DNA from: Pseudoxanthomonas gei
Lineage (GTDB): Bacteria; Pseudomonadota; Gammaproteobacteria; Xanthomonadales; Xanthomonadaceae
Length of the DNA: 64,000 bases
Reading direction: 5' to 3'
NCBI RefSeq assembly: GCF_010119615.1
Contig: NZ_QOVG01000001.1
Location: 186,001-250,000, forward strand
The position numbers and the translations under genes were made by a program. Of the stretch, positions 1 through 11,208 are shown piece after piece (position 1 is the stretch's first letter; each line of letters starts with the position of its first letter). The notes beneath the pieces were generated by a model. That model did not search any database. It was not told the DNA's origin and saw only the letters and a list, made by a program, of their open reading frames with translations.

Positions 1-1140
1 CTGCAGGCGGCGGTGGACCTTTCGGTCAAGCATATCGGCGACCGGCTGCTTCCGGACAAGGCCATCGACGTCATCGACGAAGCCGGCGCCCGCCAGCAGC
101 TGTTGCCCGAGGGCGTGCGCAAGAGCCTGATCGACGTCGAGGAAATCGAGACCATCGTTGCCAAGATGGCGCGCATTCCCGCCAAGCAGGTGTCCTCGTC
201 CGACAAGGACGTGCTGCAGCACCTGGAGCGCAACCTGAAGATGGTGATCTTCGGCCAGGATCCGGCCATCGAGACCCTGGCGTCGGCGATCAAGCTGGCC
301 CGCTCTGGCCTGGCCAATCCCGACAAGCCGATCGGCAACTTCCTGTTTGCCGGCCCCACCGGCGTGGGCAAGACCGAGGTGACCAAGCAGCTGGCGCTGC
401 AGCTGGGCATCGAACTGGTGCGCTTCGACATGAGCGAATACATGGAATCGCATTCGGTCAGCCGGCTGATCGGCGCGCCTCCGGGCTATGTGGGTTTCGA
501 CCAGGGCGGCCTGCTGACCGAGAAGATCGTCAAGACCCCGCATTGCGTGCTGCTGCTGGACGAAGTGGAGAAAGCCCACCCGGATATCTTCAACATCCTG
601 CTGCAGGTCATGGACCGCGGCATCCTCACCGATACCAACGGCCGTGAAGCCAACTTCAAGAACGTGATCCTGGTGATGACCACCAATGCCGGGGCCACCC
701 AGGCCGCCCGGCGCACGATTGGTTTTACCCAGCAGGACCACTCCACCGACGCCATGGAAGTGATCCGCAAGAGCTTCACCCCGGAGTTCCGCAACCGCCT
801 GGATGCGGTCGTGCAGTTCCAGGGGCTGGGCTTCGACCACATCCAGCGCGTGGTGGACAAGTTCCTGATCGAGCTGGAGATGCTGTTGCAGGAGAAGCAC
901 GTCAGCCTGTCCAGCACGCCGGCCGCCCGCGACTGGCTGGCCAAGCATGGCTTCGACCCGCTGATGGGCGCGCGCCCGATGGCACGCCTGATCCAGGACA
1001 AGGTCAAGCGCCCACTGGCGGACGAACTGCTTTTCGGCAAGCTGGTCGGCGGTGGCCGCGTCAGCATCGACGTGAAGGACGACGAGCTGGTGGTGGAAGC
1101 ACAGTCCGAACCCGAAAGGTTGCTGCCGGCCACCGTGTGA
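1..1140 (+). CDS. clpA: ATP-dependent Clp protease ATP-binding subunit ClpA, 3' half (5' truncated by window)
   Basis: This is the unfoldase partner of ClpP in cytoplasmic protein degradation. The frame is open from base 1 (LQAAVDLSVK), so the gene starts outside the window; 379 of the usual ~750 residues are present. What remains is the end of the first AAA module (RLLPDKAIDVIDEAGA) and the whole second one: Walker A GPTGVGKTE, Walker B VLLLDEVEK, sensor-type EFRNRLD, and the C-terminal D2-small domain with GARPMARLIQ. These are typical of ClpA rather than ClpB or ClpX. ClpS normally lies upstream of clpA in this group and would be outside the window. The identification is secure. Confidence 0.96.
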   Translation: MQAAVDLSVKHIGDRLLPDKAIDVIDEAGARQQLLPEGVRKSLIDVEEIETIVAKMARIPAKQVSSSDKDVLQHLERNLKMVIFGQDPAIETLASAIKLARSGLANPDKPIGNFLFAGPTGVGKTEVTKQLALQLGIELVRFDMSEYMESHSVSRLIGAPPGYVGFDQGGLLTEKIVKTPHCVLLLDEVEKAHPDIFNILLQVMDRGILTDTNGREANFKNVILVMTTNAGATQAARRTIGFTQQDHSTDAMEVIRKSFTPEFRNRLDAVVQFQGLGFDHIQRVVDKFLIELEMLLQEKHVSLSSTPAARDWLAKHGFDPLMGARPMARLIQDKVKRPLADELLFGKLVGGGRVSIDVKDDELVVEAQSEPERLLPATV

Positions 1141-1162
1141 TCCGGCGCATCGGCTACGCCCG

Positions 1163-1528
1163 CTAGCGACGCTTGCGGGCGTAGACCTCGTATTCGTGCT
1201 CGTCGATGCGCACTACTTCGCGAACCGTGCAGTAGTCGCGCCTGCCTGATACCTCGGTTTCCCTGGGGCACAGGCGGTTGGGCTGCCCGTCGGTGGTTAT
1301 CTTCACGCTTGCGGACATCGCGATTGCGCTGCAACTGCTGCCGAATCCGATGCGGTAGTAGTTGTTGCCGTCCTTGACCAGAAGATACTGGGAGCCGAAA
1401 CGCGCGGCTTCATAGTCTGCAGGCAGGACGACGCACTCGGACAGCGGCTCGGGTTTATCGCGCGAATGGGCCGCAGGGGAGAACGCGATCAGCGTGGCAA
1501 GCGATATCAGGGATGCGGATTTCGGCAT
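1163..1528 (-). CDS. small exported protein, DUF6491-like
   Basis: A 121-aa protein converging on clpA. The ATG at 1528 is chosen because it begins a clean signal peptide (MPKSASLISLATLIAFSPAAHS); an upstream in-frame start at 1552 would add eight residues without improving it. The mature part has four Cys (CVVLP, GSSCSAI, RLCPRE, DYCTV), which could form two disulfides, and an alternating beta-type pattern (YYRIGF, YEVYARK). The spacing of cysteines and the C-x-V-x-x-V end remind me of the DUF6491 lipoprotein/periplasmic family common in xanthomonads, but this was judged by eye only. Function unknown. Confidence 0.7.
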   Translation of the reverse strand: MPKSASLISLATLIAFSPAAHSRDKPEPLSECVVLPADYEAARFGSQYLLVKDGNNYYRIGFGSSCSAIAMSASVKITTDGQPNRLCPRETEVSGRRDYCTVREVVRIDEHEYEVYARKRR

Positions 1529-1673
1529 GGCTGCTGGCCTGTGACGACCCAAGGCGGGCCTGGTGCAGGCTAGGCCAGCCTCCGCGCAATCGAATCTGCC
1601 TGAAGTGCGGGTGACGTTACGCAGGGCGTCGCGACAAACGATGCAAAAGTACCTCGGCCATAACCCTCCAAAG

Positions 1674-1703
1674 CAAAAGGCGACCCTGGGGTCGCCTTCT
1701 TTT
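1674..1703 (-). terminator. rho-independent terminator of infA
   Basis: A perfect 9-bp stem (1677-1685 with 1690-1698) closes a four-base loop. On the minus strand it is followed by a T-rich run (TTTTGCTTT) and it lies 20 bases past the infA stop. T residues also follow it on the plus strand, so it may work in both directions. Confidence 0.8.
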
Positions 1704-1722
1704 GTGCCGGCAGTCGAGCCTG

Positions 1723-1941
1723 CTACTTCATCCGGTAGGTAATACGACCCTTGGTCAGGTCGTACGGCGTCATCTCAACCTTGACCTTGTCGCCGGTGAG
1801 GATGCGGATGTAGTTCTTGCGCATGCGGCCGGAGATGTGGGCGATGATTTCGTGCCCATTCTCCAGTTTCACCCGGAACATGGTATTGGGCAGCGTCTCG
1901 GCAACGGTGCCTTCGAATTCAATTGAGTCGTCTTTCGACAT
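1723..1941 (-). CDS. infA: translation initiation factor IF-1
   Basis: A 72-aa protein of exactly the usual IF-1 length, made of one S1-type OB fold. It binds the ribosomal A site during initiation. Diagnostic stretches are [33 protein letters not shown] and [12 protein letters not shown]. The ATG at 1941 gives the canonical MSKDD start. The order infA-aat on the same strand next to clpA is conserved in gammaproteobacteria. A strong terminator follows. Confidence 0.98.
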   Translation of the reverse strand: MSKDDSIEFEGTVAETLPNTMFRVKLENGHEIIAHISGRMRKNYIRILTGDKVKVEMTPYDLTKGRITYRMK

Positions 1942-2024
1942 GTAGACCTGCAGGTAGAGCGGGCGGCGCGGGGCCGTAAGAGCGAGGATTCTACGCGCCG
2001 GCCGGCCTGCATGCAAAAAAAGCG

Positions 2025-2768
2025 TTAACCGGCACTGACTTCGGCCAGTACAGACGCCGGCAGGATGCCGAAGCGATCTGTCCAGGGGCCTTCGATTCCC
2101 GGCATGGCGGTCAACTCCCGGACGCGCGCCAGGAACAGGGGTCGCGGCAGGCTCTCGGCACCGAGGGTCAGCAGGTGGGGGTTCTCCACCTGGGCATCGA
2201 TCAGCGGCCAGCCCCAACTGCGCAGGCGATGTGCCAGCGCGGCCAGGGCAATCTTGGACCCGCCGGAGGCGCCGCTGTACATGCTTTCGCCAAAGAACAT
2301 GCGACCGATCGCCACGCCATAGATGCCGCCGACCAGCTGCTCGCCGTCGAACACCTCAACCGAGTGCGCGTGACCCAGCCGATGAAGTTCCAGGTAGGCG
2401 GCCTGCATCTCCGCCGTGATCCAGGTGCCATCCTGGCCCGGCCGCGGTGCCGTGGCACAGGCCGCGACCACGTTCGCGAATGCGGTGTCGGCACGCACCT
2501 GCCATGGGCTGGATCGCAACCCCCGCCGGAAACGCGAGGAGAGGCGGATGGCTTCAGTGAACAGGACCATGCGTGGATCCGGCGTCCACCAGAGCAGCGG
2601 CTGCCTGTCGGAGTACCAGGGGAAAATGCCATGCCGATAGGCATTGAGCAGCCTTGCAGGACGAAGGTCTCCGCCCATGGCCAGCAACCCCTCCGGTTCA
2701 CGCAGCGCCTGGCTGGCCGGAGGGAAGGGCGAGTCGGGGTCAGGGGACAGGAGAACAGGGCGGCGCAC
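2025..2768 (-). CDS. aat: leucyl/phenylalanyl-tRNA--protein transferase
   Basis: Adds Leu or Phe to proteins with N-terminal Arg or Lys, marking them for ClpAPS in the N-end rule pathway; this fits its position near clpA. The 247-aa product has the family signature [18 protein letters not shown], and the acyltransferase core [18 protein letters not shown] chose the GTG at 2768 because it gives a normal length and follows the upstream gene's stop (2777-2779) by only eight bases. A longer frame continues to 2870 but overlaps the upstream gene and has no family support. Confidence 0.95.
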   Translation of the reverse strand: MRRPVLLSPDPDSPFPPASQALREPEGLLAMGGDLRPARLLNAYRHGIFPWYSDRQPLLWWTPDPRMVLFTEAIRLSSRFRRGLRSSPWQVRADTAFANVVAACATAPRPGQDGTWITAEMQAAYLELHRLGHAHSVEVFDGEQLVGGIYGVAIGRMFFGESMYSGASGGSKIALAALAHRLRSWGWPLIDAQVENPHLLTLGAESLPRPLFLARVRELTAMPGIEGPWTDRFGILPASVLAEVSAG

Positions 2769-2776
2769 GGGCGAAA

Positions 2777-3916
2777 TCAGTGTGGCGCCTGGGCGGGCGA
2801 CTTGAAAGGAGAGTGCGCCTGCAGCGTGGTCGCATAGCGCTGGATCGAGTGCGCCTCCTCGACGCACCAACGCCGCAATGCATCGGAGAAGTCGCCATCG
2901 GCGATCCAGTGGCGGCTGTGCACGAAATGCGGCAGGAACCCGCGCGCCAGCTTGTGTTCGCCCTGCGCGCCGGGTTCGAATGCGGTCAGGCCCTCACGCA
3001 GGCAGTACTCGATGCCCTGGTAGTAGCAGGTCTCGAAATGCAGTCCCGGTGCGGTTTCGCTGGCGCCCCAGTAGCGTCCATACAGGGTGTCGCCGCCACG
3101 CAGGCACATCGCGCCGGCAATGGCGCGGCCACCGCGTTCGGCCAGGAAGATGACCAGGTTGCGCGGCATGGTATGGGCCAGGTGGCGAACGAATTGCAGC
3201 GTCAGTGCCGGCGAATTCCCGTAGTCGCGGAAGGTCAGCAGGTAGAAGGCGAACATGGTGGCCAGGTCCTCGTCGCTGGCTTCATCCCCGTGCACCACCC
3301 GGAACACGATGCCCTCGCGGGCGACCTTGGCGCGTTCCTGGCGGATGTTCTTGCGATGCTTGTGGTCGAACGCAGCCAGGAATCCGTCGAAGTCGCGCCA
3401 GCCCGACTCGTTGCGCCAGTGGTACTGGATATCGATGCGCGGCAACCATTCCATCCCGAATGCACCTTCCTCGCCGGCGGCATGGAAGTTGATGTGCGCC
3501 GAAGAAGCATGGACCGCCCTGGCCTGCGCGATCACAGCATCCAGCAGGGCCGTGCGGTGGCCGTCGTCGACTGCCAGCAGACGCGGACCGGTCACCGGCG
3601 AGTAGGGCACGGCGCCCAGCCATTTCGGGAAATAGTCCAGGCCGTGCTGCGCGTAGGCGTGGGCCCAGGCATGGTCGAATACGAACTCGCCGTGGGAATT
3701 GGTCTTCATATAGCCCGGTGCCGCCGCAACCAGCCGGTCGGCTTCCCACAGGGTCACGTGACGGGGAGTCCAGCCCCATTCCTCGCGCAGGCAGCCATGC
3801 TGTTCCAGCCCGGACAGGAAGGCGTGCGACACGAACGGATTACGGCCGTCGTGCAACGCATCCCAGCTCGCAGCCGGGAGTTCGGTCAACGCGGCCAGCA
3901 TGCGCACCGAAGCCAT
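2777..3916 (-). CDS. FemAB-like / GNAT-fold acyltransferase (PF04339-type)
   Basis: A 379-aa cytoplasmic protein of the FemAB_like family (formerly DUF482, 'peptidoglycan biosynthesis/recognition'). Family landmarks are NPFVSHAFLSGLE, FDHAWAHAYAQHGLDYFPK, RKNIRQERAKV and FEPGAQGEHKLARGF. Proteins of this family carry a tandem GNAT-like fold; the substrate is not known. Its ATG at 3916 overlaps the stop of the upstream metallophosphoesterase (ATGA), and aat starts eight bases past its own stop, so the three genes are probably one transcript. Confidence 0.88.
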   Translation of the reverse strand: MASVRMLAALTELPAASWDALHDGRNPFVSHAFLSGLEQHGCLREEWGWTPRHVTLWEADRLVAAAPGYMKTNSHGEFVFDHAWAHAYAQHGLDYFPKWLGAVPYSPVTGPRLLAVDDGHRTALLDAVIAQARAVHASSAHINFHAAGEEGAFGMEWLPRIDIQYHWRNESGWRDFDGFLAAFDHKHRKNIRQERAKVAREGIVFRVVHGDEASDEDLATMFAFYLLTFRDYGNSPALTLQFVRHLAHTMPRNLVIFLAERGGRAIAGAMCLRGGDTLYGRYWGASETAPGLHFETCYYQGIEYCLREGLTAFEPGAQGEHKLARGFLPHFVHSRHWIADGDFSDALRRWCVEEAHSIQRYATTLQAHSPFKSPAQAPH

Positions 3917-4806
3917 CAGGGGCGCAGGTACAGCAGGTCGATGGTCGGCGGGTTGAACAAGCGCATGGGCAATCCGATCTCGCCAAGTCCCGTGGTGGTG
4001 AAGACCCGCACATTTCCCTGGGGCGTATGTGCCAGCTGCTCGCCACGGTCGAAGTCGTAGGCGGTGGGAATCACCTTCCGGTACAGCCACGGGATTCGGA
4101 TCTGGCCGCCATGGGTGTGCCCCGCCAGCACCAGCGTCGCATCGGCCGGTGCAAGGCGCATGGCGCTGTCGGGGTTGTGTACGAGCACCACGGTAGGCAG
4201 GGAGCTCGGCGCGGCCTTGAGGAAGGCCGGATCGTCGTTGCCACCCCAATGATCCCCCAACCCGGCCCAGCGGAAACCGGCTCGGGTGTCTGTGATGCGG
4301 CCCTCGATGATCTGGACACCATGGCCCTTCAATGCCTTGCGCAGGGCCCGGTCGATATCCGCGCCGGGAGCCTGCTGGTCATGGTTGCCAAGCACGGCAT
4401 ACACGGGCGTCCGCAGGCGGGCCAGCGGGGAAAACAGGGCCTGCAACGAAGCCGTGCCGGGTTCGTAGGTCAGGTCCCCCGCAATCACAACCGCATCGAC
4501 GGGGAGGGCGTTGAGGCGGGCGACGACGCGCTCCAGGAAGGCGCTGTCCTTGTAGACACCCAGGTGGACGTCGCTGATCAAGGCGATCCGCGCATGCACG
4601 CCGGTGCCGGAGAGCGTGGTTTCCCGCACCCGGATCATCTGCGGTTCGACGAACCGGGACCACGCGAACAGCAGGCTGGCCGCAAGCAGGCAGGCAGCGA
4701 TCGCGCGACTGCCCGGCTTGCTCATTTTCCAGACCAGCCAACCGATGAACGGGAATACGAGATAACTCCCGTAGAACAGGCACTGCTTGATCAGGATCTT
4801 GTCCAC
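3916..4806 (-). CDS. membrane-anchored metallophosphoesterase (YkuE-like)
   Basis: A 296-aa calcineurin-like phosphoesterase. Two N-terminal hydrophobic segments (about residues 10-26 and 33-49) precede the catalytic domain with all metal motifs: SDVHLG (D79, H81), GDLTYEPG, LGNHDQ and GHTHGGQIR. This pattern matches YkuE/YaeI-type enzymes; some act on UDP-diacylglucosamine or phospholipid-like substrates, but the substrate here is not predictable. The start is taken as GTG 4806, which gives the first hydrophobic segment; an alternative further upstream would run into trxB. The stop overlaps the next gene's ATG. Confidence 0.88.
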   Translation of the reverse strand: MDKILIKQCLFYGSYLVFPFIGWLVWKMSKPGSRAIAACLLAASLLFAWSRFVEPQMIRVRETTLSGTGVHARIALISDVHLGVYKDSAFLERVVARLNALPVDAVVIAGDLTYEPGTASLQALFSPLARLRTPVYAVLGNHDQQAPGADIDRALRKALKGHGVQIIEGRITDTRAGFRWAGLGDHWGGNDDPAFLKAAPSSLPTVVLVHNPDSAMRLAPADATLVLAGHTHGGQIRIPWLYRKVIPTAYDFDRGEQLAHTPQGNVRVFTTTGLGEIGLPMRLFNPPTIDLLYLRP

Positions 4807-4837
4807 GCGTAATGCGCCGTTGCCGGGGGACGGTTCT

Positions 4838-5812
<975 letters not shown>

Positions 5813-6093
5813 TCAAAATGAGGGGGAAAAGAACGATGCGCGGGCTTTTTCGGCCCCTCATCGGAGTTGCATAGAGTGGCGGCGGGGCGCAGTTGAAGCA
5901 AGGCACGCACGTGGAACGCGAAGATGCACAGGGGTCACGCGACATGCCGGTCGAGACGCGCATAGCCTGCGACTTTCCACTTGTCCGCAGGCATGGCCAC
6001 TTTCAGCCACACTGCCTTTGATGCTACTGAAATTGCAGCTCGATTCGTTTATTATCAAAGACTAATGAAGCATTCCTAAGGTCTGGTCGATAG

Positions 6094-8469
6094 GTGGCAA
6101 AGCAGGTTCCGGAAACTTCCAAGGCCAAGGGTGCCAATTCGGCCGCCCGCAAGCAGGCGTCGGTGGCCAATCCACGTCGCCAGCGCCTGTGGCGCGACCT
6201 GGCGCTGATCGCCATCGCTCCGCTGCTGCTTTATCTGCTGGCGAGTCTCTTCACTTATTCACCCGATGATCCGAGCTGGTCGCAATCGGGCAGCCTCACC
6301 GCACCCATCCACAACCTGGGTGGCAGGGTAGGGGCCTGGGTCGCCGACATGCTGCTGTACCTGTGCGGCTATGTCGCCTTCCTGCTTCCCATCATGCTGG
6401 GCGTGGTGGCCTGGATCGCCTTGTTCGGCATGGACACCGATGGCGATGGCGAAGCCGACCTGGGGCCGGCGCTGCGCCTGATCGGCATCGTGGGTTTCCT
6501 GATTTCCTCCACCGGCCTGCTGTTCATGCGCGCGGTTCCGGCGGCGGATTTTTCAGCAGGGCCGGGCGGCATCCTGGGCCGCTTGGTGGGCGGCTCGCTC
6601 AACAGCCTGTTTGGCAGCCTGGGCGGCAATCTTTTCCTGCTGGCGCTGTTCCTGGTGTCGGTAACGCTGGCCACGGGCCTGTCCTGGTTCGCGGTGATGG
6701 AACGCATCGGCAAGGGCGTGATGGCGCTGCCGGCGCTGTTCCGTCGCGGCACCCACCAGGCCGCCGAGTGGCAGCAGACCCGGGTTTTGCGCGAGGAACG
6801 CGAGGAAGTGCGCAAGGTCGAAGCGGTCAAGCGCGCACGCCGCGAGCCCGTGCACATCGAACCGCCACCGACGCCAGTCATCGAGAAGAGCGACCGCGCC
6901 AAGCGCGAGCAGCAGATTCCGCTTTTCCACGGCACCGGTGGCGACCAGTCGGGCATTCCGCCGCTGTCGTTGCTGGATGACCCCAAGCCGCAGACCAAGG
7001 GCTATTCCGAGGAAACGCTGGAAACGGTGTCGCGGCAGATCGAGTTCAAGCTCAAGGACTTCCGCATCGACGTCAATGTGGTCGGCGCCTATCCCGGCCC
7101 GGTCATCACCCGCTTCGAGATGCAGCCCGCACCCGGCGTCAAGGTCAGCCAGGTCAATTCGCTGGACAAGGACATCGCCCGCGGACTCAGCGTGAAGTCG
7201 GTGCGCGTGGTCGACGTGATTCCCGGCAAGTCGGTGATCGGCCTGGAAATACCCAACACCAGCCGCGAGATGATCTACCTCAGCGAGCTGTTGCGGTCCA
7301 AGGAATACGACAAGTCGCCCAGCCCGCTGACCATTGCCCTGGGCAAGGACATCGCCGGCCGGCCCACCGTCGCCGACCTGCAGCGCATGCCGCACCTGCT
7401 GGTGGCCGGCACCACCGGTTCGGGCAAGTCGGTTGCGGTCAATGCCATGGTCCTGAGCCTGCTGTACAAGGCCAGCGCCAAGGACGTGCGCATCCTGATG
7501 ATCGACCCGAAGATGCTGGAGCTTTCGGTCTACCAGGGCATCCCACACCTGCTGGCGCCGGTGGTCACCGACATGAAGGAGGCCGCCAACGGCCTGCGCT
7601 GGTGCGTGGCCGAGATGGAGCGCCGTTACAAGCTGATGAGCGCAGTCGGCGTGCGCAACCTGGGCGGCTTCAACAAGAAGGTCAAGGATGCGCAGGACGC
7701 CGGCCAGCCATTGATGGACCCGCTGTTCAAGCCGGGTTCCAACACCGGCTTCGCCGACCTGGGCGATGCGCCGCAGCCGCTGGAAACCCTGCCTTTCATC
7801 GTCATCTTCATCGACGAATTCGCCGACATGATGATGATCGTCGGCAAGAAGGTCGAAGAACTGATCGCCCGCCTGGCGCAGAAATCCCGCGCCGCCGGCA
7901 TGCACCTGATCCTGGCCACGCAGCGTCCGTCGGTGGACGTGATCACCGGCCTGATCAAGGCCAATATCCCCACACGCATCGCGTTCCAGGTTTCCAGCAA
8001 GATCGACTCGCGCACCATCCTGGACCAGTCCGGCGCGGAGACGCTGCTGGGCATGGGCGACATGCTGTACCTGCCTCCCGGTACCGCCATGCCGGAACGC
8101 ATCCACGGCGCCTTCGTCAGCGACGAGGAAGTGCACCGCGTGGTTGAACACCTGAAGGCGACCGGCAAGGCCGACTACATCGAAGGCGTGCTCGAGGAAG
8201 TCCAGACCATGGGCGACGGCACGGTCGTCGGCGCAACCGGCCTGCCGGAAGCTGCCTCTTCCGGTGATGCGGAAAGCGACCCACTCTATGACGAGGCGGT
8301 GAAGATCGTCACCGAAACGCGCCGGGCTTCCATTTCCGGGGTGCAGCGACGGCTGAAGATCGGCTACAACCGGGCCGCGCGACTGGTGGAGGCAATGGAA
8401 GCGGCCGGTGTGGTGACGCCACCGGAACACAACGGTGACCGCAGCGTGCTGGCGCCGCCGCCACGCTGA
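6094..8469 (+). CDS. ftsK: DNA translocase FtsK
   Basis: Septum-located motor that pumps chromosome ends and activates XerCD at dif. The 791-aa product starts at GTG 6094. N-terminal membrane segments lie within residues ~35-210, followed by a short charged linker ([18 protein letters not shown]) rather than the very long E. coli linker. The RecA-like motor has Walker A GTTGSGKS (439-446), Walker [13 protein letters not shown] and the [22 protein letters not shown] signature. A winged-helix gamma domain (about 725-780, [18 protein letters not shown]) reads KOPS sites. The length is typical of FtsK in this family. Confidence 0.97.
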   Translation: MAKQVPETSKAKGANSAARKQASVANPRRQRLWRDLALIAIAPLLLYLLASLFTYSPDDPSWSQSGSLTAPIHNLGGRVGAWVADMLLYLCGYVAFLLPIMLGVVAWIALFGMDTDGDGEADLGPALRLIGIVGFLISSTGLLFMRAVPAADFSAGPGGILGRLVGGSLNSLFGSLGGNLFLLALFLVSVTLATGLSWFAVMERIGKGVMALPALFRRGTHQAAEWQQTRVLREEREEVRKVEAVKRARREPVHIEPPPTPVIEKSDRAKREQQIPLFHGTGGDQSGIPPLSLLDDPKPQTKGYSEETLETVSRQIEFKLKDFRIDVNVVGAYPGPVITRFEMQPAPGVKVSQVNSLDKDIARGLSVKSVRVVDVIPGKSVIGLEIPNTSREMIYLSELLRSKEYDKSPSPLTIALGKDIAGRPTVADLQRMPHLLVAGTTGSGKSVAVNAMVLSLLYKASAKDVRILMIDPKMLELSVYQGIPHLLAPVVTDMKEAANGLRWCVAEMERRYKLMSAVGVRNLGGFNKKVKDAQDAGQPLMDPLFKPGSNTGFADLGDAPQPLETLPFIVIFIDEFADMMMIVGKKVEELIARLAQKSRAAGMHLILATQRPSVDVITGLIKANIPTRIAFQVSSKIDSRTILDQSGAETLLGMGDMLYLPPGTAMPERIHGAFVSDEEVHRVVEHLKATGKADYIEGVLEEVQTMGDGTVVGATGLPEAASSGDAESDPLYDEAVKIVTETRRASISGVQRRLKIGYNRAARLVEAMEAAGVVTPPEHNGDRSVLAPPPR

Positions 8470-8479
8470 CCGGACACCG

Positions 8480-10441
8480 ATGCAACGCATAGCCCTGCTA
8501 TTGCTGGCCGCCCTTGTCGCATTGCCCTCGCAGGCGCAGCAGGCGGCGCAGGCCCAGCCGCAAACGGCGGTGTTGCCTCCCGCGCCCGAAGCCAGCGCGG
8601 CGCAGGAACCGGCCAACAGCTTCAGCATCGTGCGCTATCGCGCCGACCACCAGGTCAAGGCCGATGCCACCAGCGTCGAGACCAGCGAATACGAAATCCT
8701 TATCAAGACCAAGGCCGGCGTCGACAACTTCAGCCAGGTACGGCTGAGCTACAGCGAAAAGATGGAAACGCTGGAGGTGCTCGCCGCCTACACGATCACC
8801 GCGGACGGAACGCGCCACGACGTGGCGGCAGACAAGATCTACACGCAGGAAAGCTATTCCAGCGCCTCGGCGGCCATGTATGCCGACCGCAAGGTCAGGA
8901 TCATCGTATTCCCCAACCTGGCGCCCGGCACCCGGCTGGTCTACCGCTACCGGCAAAGCCAGAACACCGCCTATTTCCCCGGTTATTTCGGCCTGTGGGA
9001 GAACTTCAGCCCATTCGCCCAGTACGACAACGCCGAAGTCACCCTGACCGCTCCGCAGGGTCTGCCTCTGCATCTGTACACACGCGGCGTGCAAGGCAGT
9101 GACCAACCCGTCATCAAGGACGGCATCGCGCACTGGTCGTGGTCGTACAGCCGCAGCCAGCCGATGCAGAACCAGAACTGGACGGCGGCCGCCTGGGAAT
9201 ACGGCCCGACCATCATGGCAAGCACCTACGCCGATTTTTCGGCCATGGGACGCGCTTACCAGTTGAAGGCGGGCGAAGCGGCAAGCGTCACTCCGCCGAT
9301 ACGCGAACTCGCCGCGGAACTCACCCGCGGCATCAGCGGGCGTCGCCAGCAGGCCGCCGCGATCTACGCATGGGTGGCCCGGAATATCCGCTACGTGGCC
9401 GTATACCTGGGCAACGGCGGGCTGGAGCCCAATTCGGCGGGCAGCATCCTCGCCACCCGTTATGGCGACTGCAAGGACCACACCGTTATCCTGCAAGCGT
9501 TGCTGGCAGCCAAAGGCATCGCCAGTTCCCCCGTGTTGATCGGCGCTGACGGCGGACCCACGCTTCCGCCCATCGCGGTGCTGGGCCGCTTCAACCACGC
9601 CATCAACTACCTGCCCGAATTCGATCTGTACGTGGATTCGACCAATCCCTACGCCCGCTTTGGCCAGCTGCCGGCAAGCGACCTGGGCGCACCGGTCGTG
9701 CATACGGCAGATGGCAGGATTGCGCGTACGCCGGCCAACGACCCCAGCGTCAGCGCCTACAGGTCGCAAAGCTTCTATGACTTCAAGACCGACGGCAGCG
9801 TCAGTGGGCGAACCTTGCAGGACAGCGGTGCCTCGGGAGAAATCGGCCTGCGCAGCACCTTCTCGCAACTGACCTCGCAAAACCGTTCGCGCATCGAGGA
9901 ATCGATCATGTCCGCATCCGGGTTCACCGGGTCGGGACGGATCACCATGCAGGGCGACGTAAACGACCTGGAACGGCCATTCGGCTACTCGTTCGATTTC
10001 GATGCAAGCGATTACGTGGACTTTTCGGTCGTGGGCGCAATGATCCTCCCGGACCCGCCCGGCGCCGAGTCCATGCGCAATATCCACGCCACCGCATCCA
10101 GCCCGGCCAATGCCACGCCGTTCTACTGCAACAGCAGCCTGCGCGAAGAAACCTATACGCTCCGATTCCCGGCCAGCGTTCCCCTGATCGCAGTACCCCA
10201 CAACAGCCGCTTCAGCAACCCGGCCGGGCAATACGAAAGCCACTGGAAGCGCCAGGGCGGCCAGGTCGTGGCTACGCACCGGCTCATCCTCAACGCGATC
10301 CACGGCAGCGACAGGTTGTGCCAGCCCGACGATTACCCCGCGTTCCGCGAGCTCTACCAGCACGTGCGCCGTGGCTTCCGTGCACAGATCGTCTATGGCG
10401 ACCTGCGTAAAACCCTCGAAAACACCGGGACCGCGGATTGA
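8480..10441 (+). CDS. exported DUF3857 and transglutaminase-like domain protein
   Basis: A 653-aa secreted protein beginning ten bases after ftsK; ATG 8480 gives a signal peptide ending in SQA. Residues ~50-200 form a DUF3857 domain (the KAGVDNFSQVRLSYSEKMET region) and ~260-400 a transglutaminase-like core with the triad in place: RYGDC (C331), FNHAI (H373), YVDSTNP (D386). The C-terminal beta-rich third has no assignment. Family members are predicted cysteine peptidases or amidases, rarely tested. It sits between ftsK and lolA, where xanthomonads often carry it, and may be co-transcribed with them. Confidence 0.85.
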   Translation: MQRIALLLLAALVALPSQAQQAAQAQPQTAVLPPAPEASAAQEPANSFSIVRYRADHQVKADATSVETSEYEILIKTKAGVDNFSQVRLSYSEKMETLEVLAAYTITADGTRHDVAADKIYTQESYSSASAAMYADRKVRIIVFPNLAPGTRLVYRYRQSQNTAYFPGYFGLWENFSPFAQYDNAEVTLTAPQGLPLHLYTRGVQGSDQPVIKDGIAHWSWSYSRSQPMQNQNWTAAAWEYGPTIMASTYADFSAMGRAYQLKAGEAASVTPPIRELAAELTRGISGRRQQAAAIYAWVARNIRYVAVYLGNGGLEPNSAGSILATRYGDCKDHTVILQALLAAKGIASSPVLIGADGGPTLPPIAVLGRFNHAINYLPEFDLYVDSTNPYARFGQLPASDLGAPVVHTADGRIARTPANDPSVSAYRSQSFYDFKTDGSVSGRTLQDSGASGEIGLRSTFSQLTSQNRSRIEESIMSASGFTGSGRITMQGDVNDLERPFGYSFDFDASDYVDFSVVGAMILPDPPGAESMRNIHATASSPANATPFYCNSSLREETYTLRFPASVPLIAVPHNSRFSNPAGQYESHWKRQGGQVVATHRLILNAIHGSDRLCQPDDYPAFRELYQHVRRGFRAQIVYGDLRKTLENTGTAD

Positions 10442-10526
10442 GCATTCAGCCTCCGGCCGGCATGCTCGGTACGTATTCAGCTTCGGCTGGCGACACTGTC
10501 GCCATTCGATTTACCAGGAAACCCCC

Positions 10527-11150
10527 ATGAAGCAGACCCTCCGCTACGCATTGATCGGCTCGCTCCTGTTCGCGGGCACCGCGTTGGCCGGCGCCCGTGA
10601 CGACCTCAAGACCTTCACCAATGGGCTGAAGGGACTGGACGGCCAGTTCACCCAGCAGGTCTACGATGCCAAGGGCAAGCTGAAGGAATCGTCGAGTGGT
10701 CGCGTAGCACTGTCCGCACCGCGCCTGTTCCGGTGGGAATATGCCAAGCCCTATCCACAGCTGATCGTGGCCGATGGCAGGAAGGTCTGGGTCTATGATC
10801 CGGACCTGCAACAGGTCACGGTGCGCGAGCAGGGAAGCGAGGAGCAGAACAGCCCGCTGTCCGCCCTCATCGACCCGACCAAGCTGGACAAGCAATTCAA
10901 CGTGAAAGAGTCCGGCACCTCCGACGGCCTGCAATGGCTGACGCTGACGCCGAAGAACGAAGGTGATGCCAGCTTCCAGTCCGCGCGTCTGGGCTTCGGC
11001 AAGTCCGGCCTGGCCCGCATGGATGTCGTAGATGCGGTCGGCCAGAACACCCGCATCAGTTTCGTCGGCTGGAAGCGCAATCCGGCCTTCGCGGGTACCA
11101 CGTTCAAGTACACGCCAGCCCGCGGCGTCGATGTGGTCGGCGACATCTGA
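10527..11150 (+). CDS. lolA: outer-membrane lipoprotein carrier protein LolA
   Basis: Periplasmic chaperone that carries lipoproteins from LolCDE to LolB. The 207-aa product has a signal peptide (MKQTLRYALIGSLLFAGTALA) and the family core GLDGQFTQQVYDAKGKLKES, PRLFRWEYAKPYPQLIVADG and VWVYDPDLQQV. AGGAA at 10516-10520 is well placed for the ATG at 10527; the frame is open from 10371 but that stretch overlaps the previous gene. The ftsK-lolA-rarA order is conserved widely. Confidence 0.97.
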   Translation: MKQTLRYALIGSLLFAGTALAGARDDLKTFTNGLKGLDGQFTQQVYDAKGKLKESSSGRVALSAPRLFRWEYAKPYPQLIVADGRKVWVYDPDLQQVTVREQGSEEQNSPLSALIDPTKLDKQFNVKESGTSDGLQWLTLTPKNEGDASFQSARLGFGKSGLARMDVVDAVGQNTRISFVGWKRNPAFAGTTFKYTPARGVDVVGDI

Positions 11151-11208
11151 GCATCGCGGCCCCGGGTTGCTTGCCATGGCCCGGGACCCGGGACGCTAGA
11201 ATGGTGGC

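Noticed and set aside
6553-8628. 691-codon minus-strand frame opposite ftsK
   Set aside because: High-GC shadow frame; His/Gln/Arg/Asp-rich without any domain, and ftsK fully explains the stretch.
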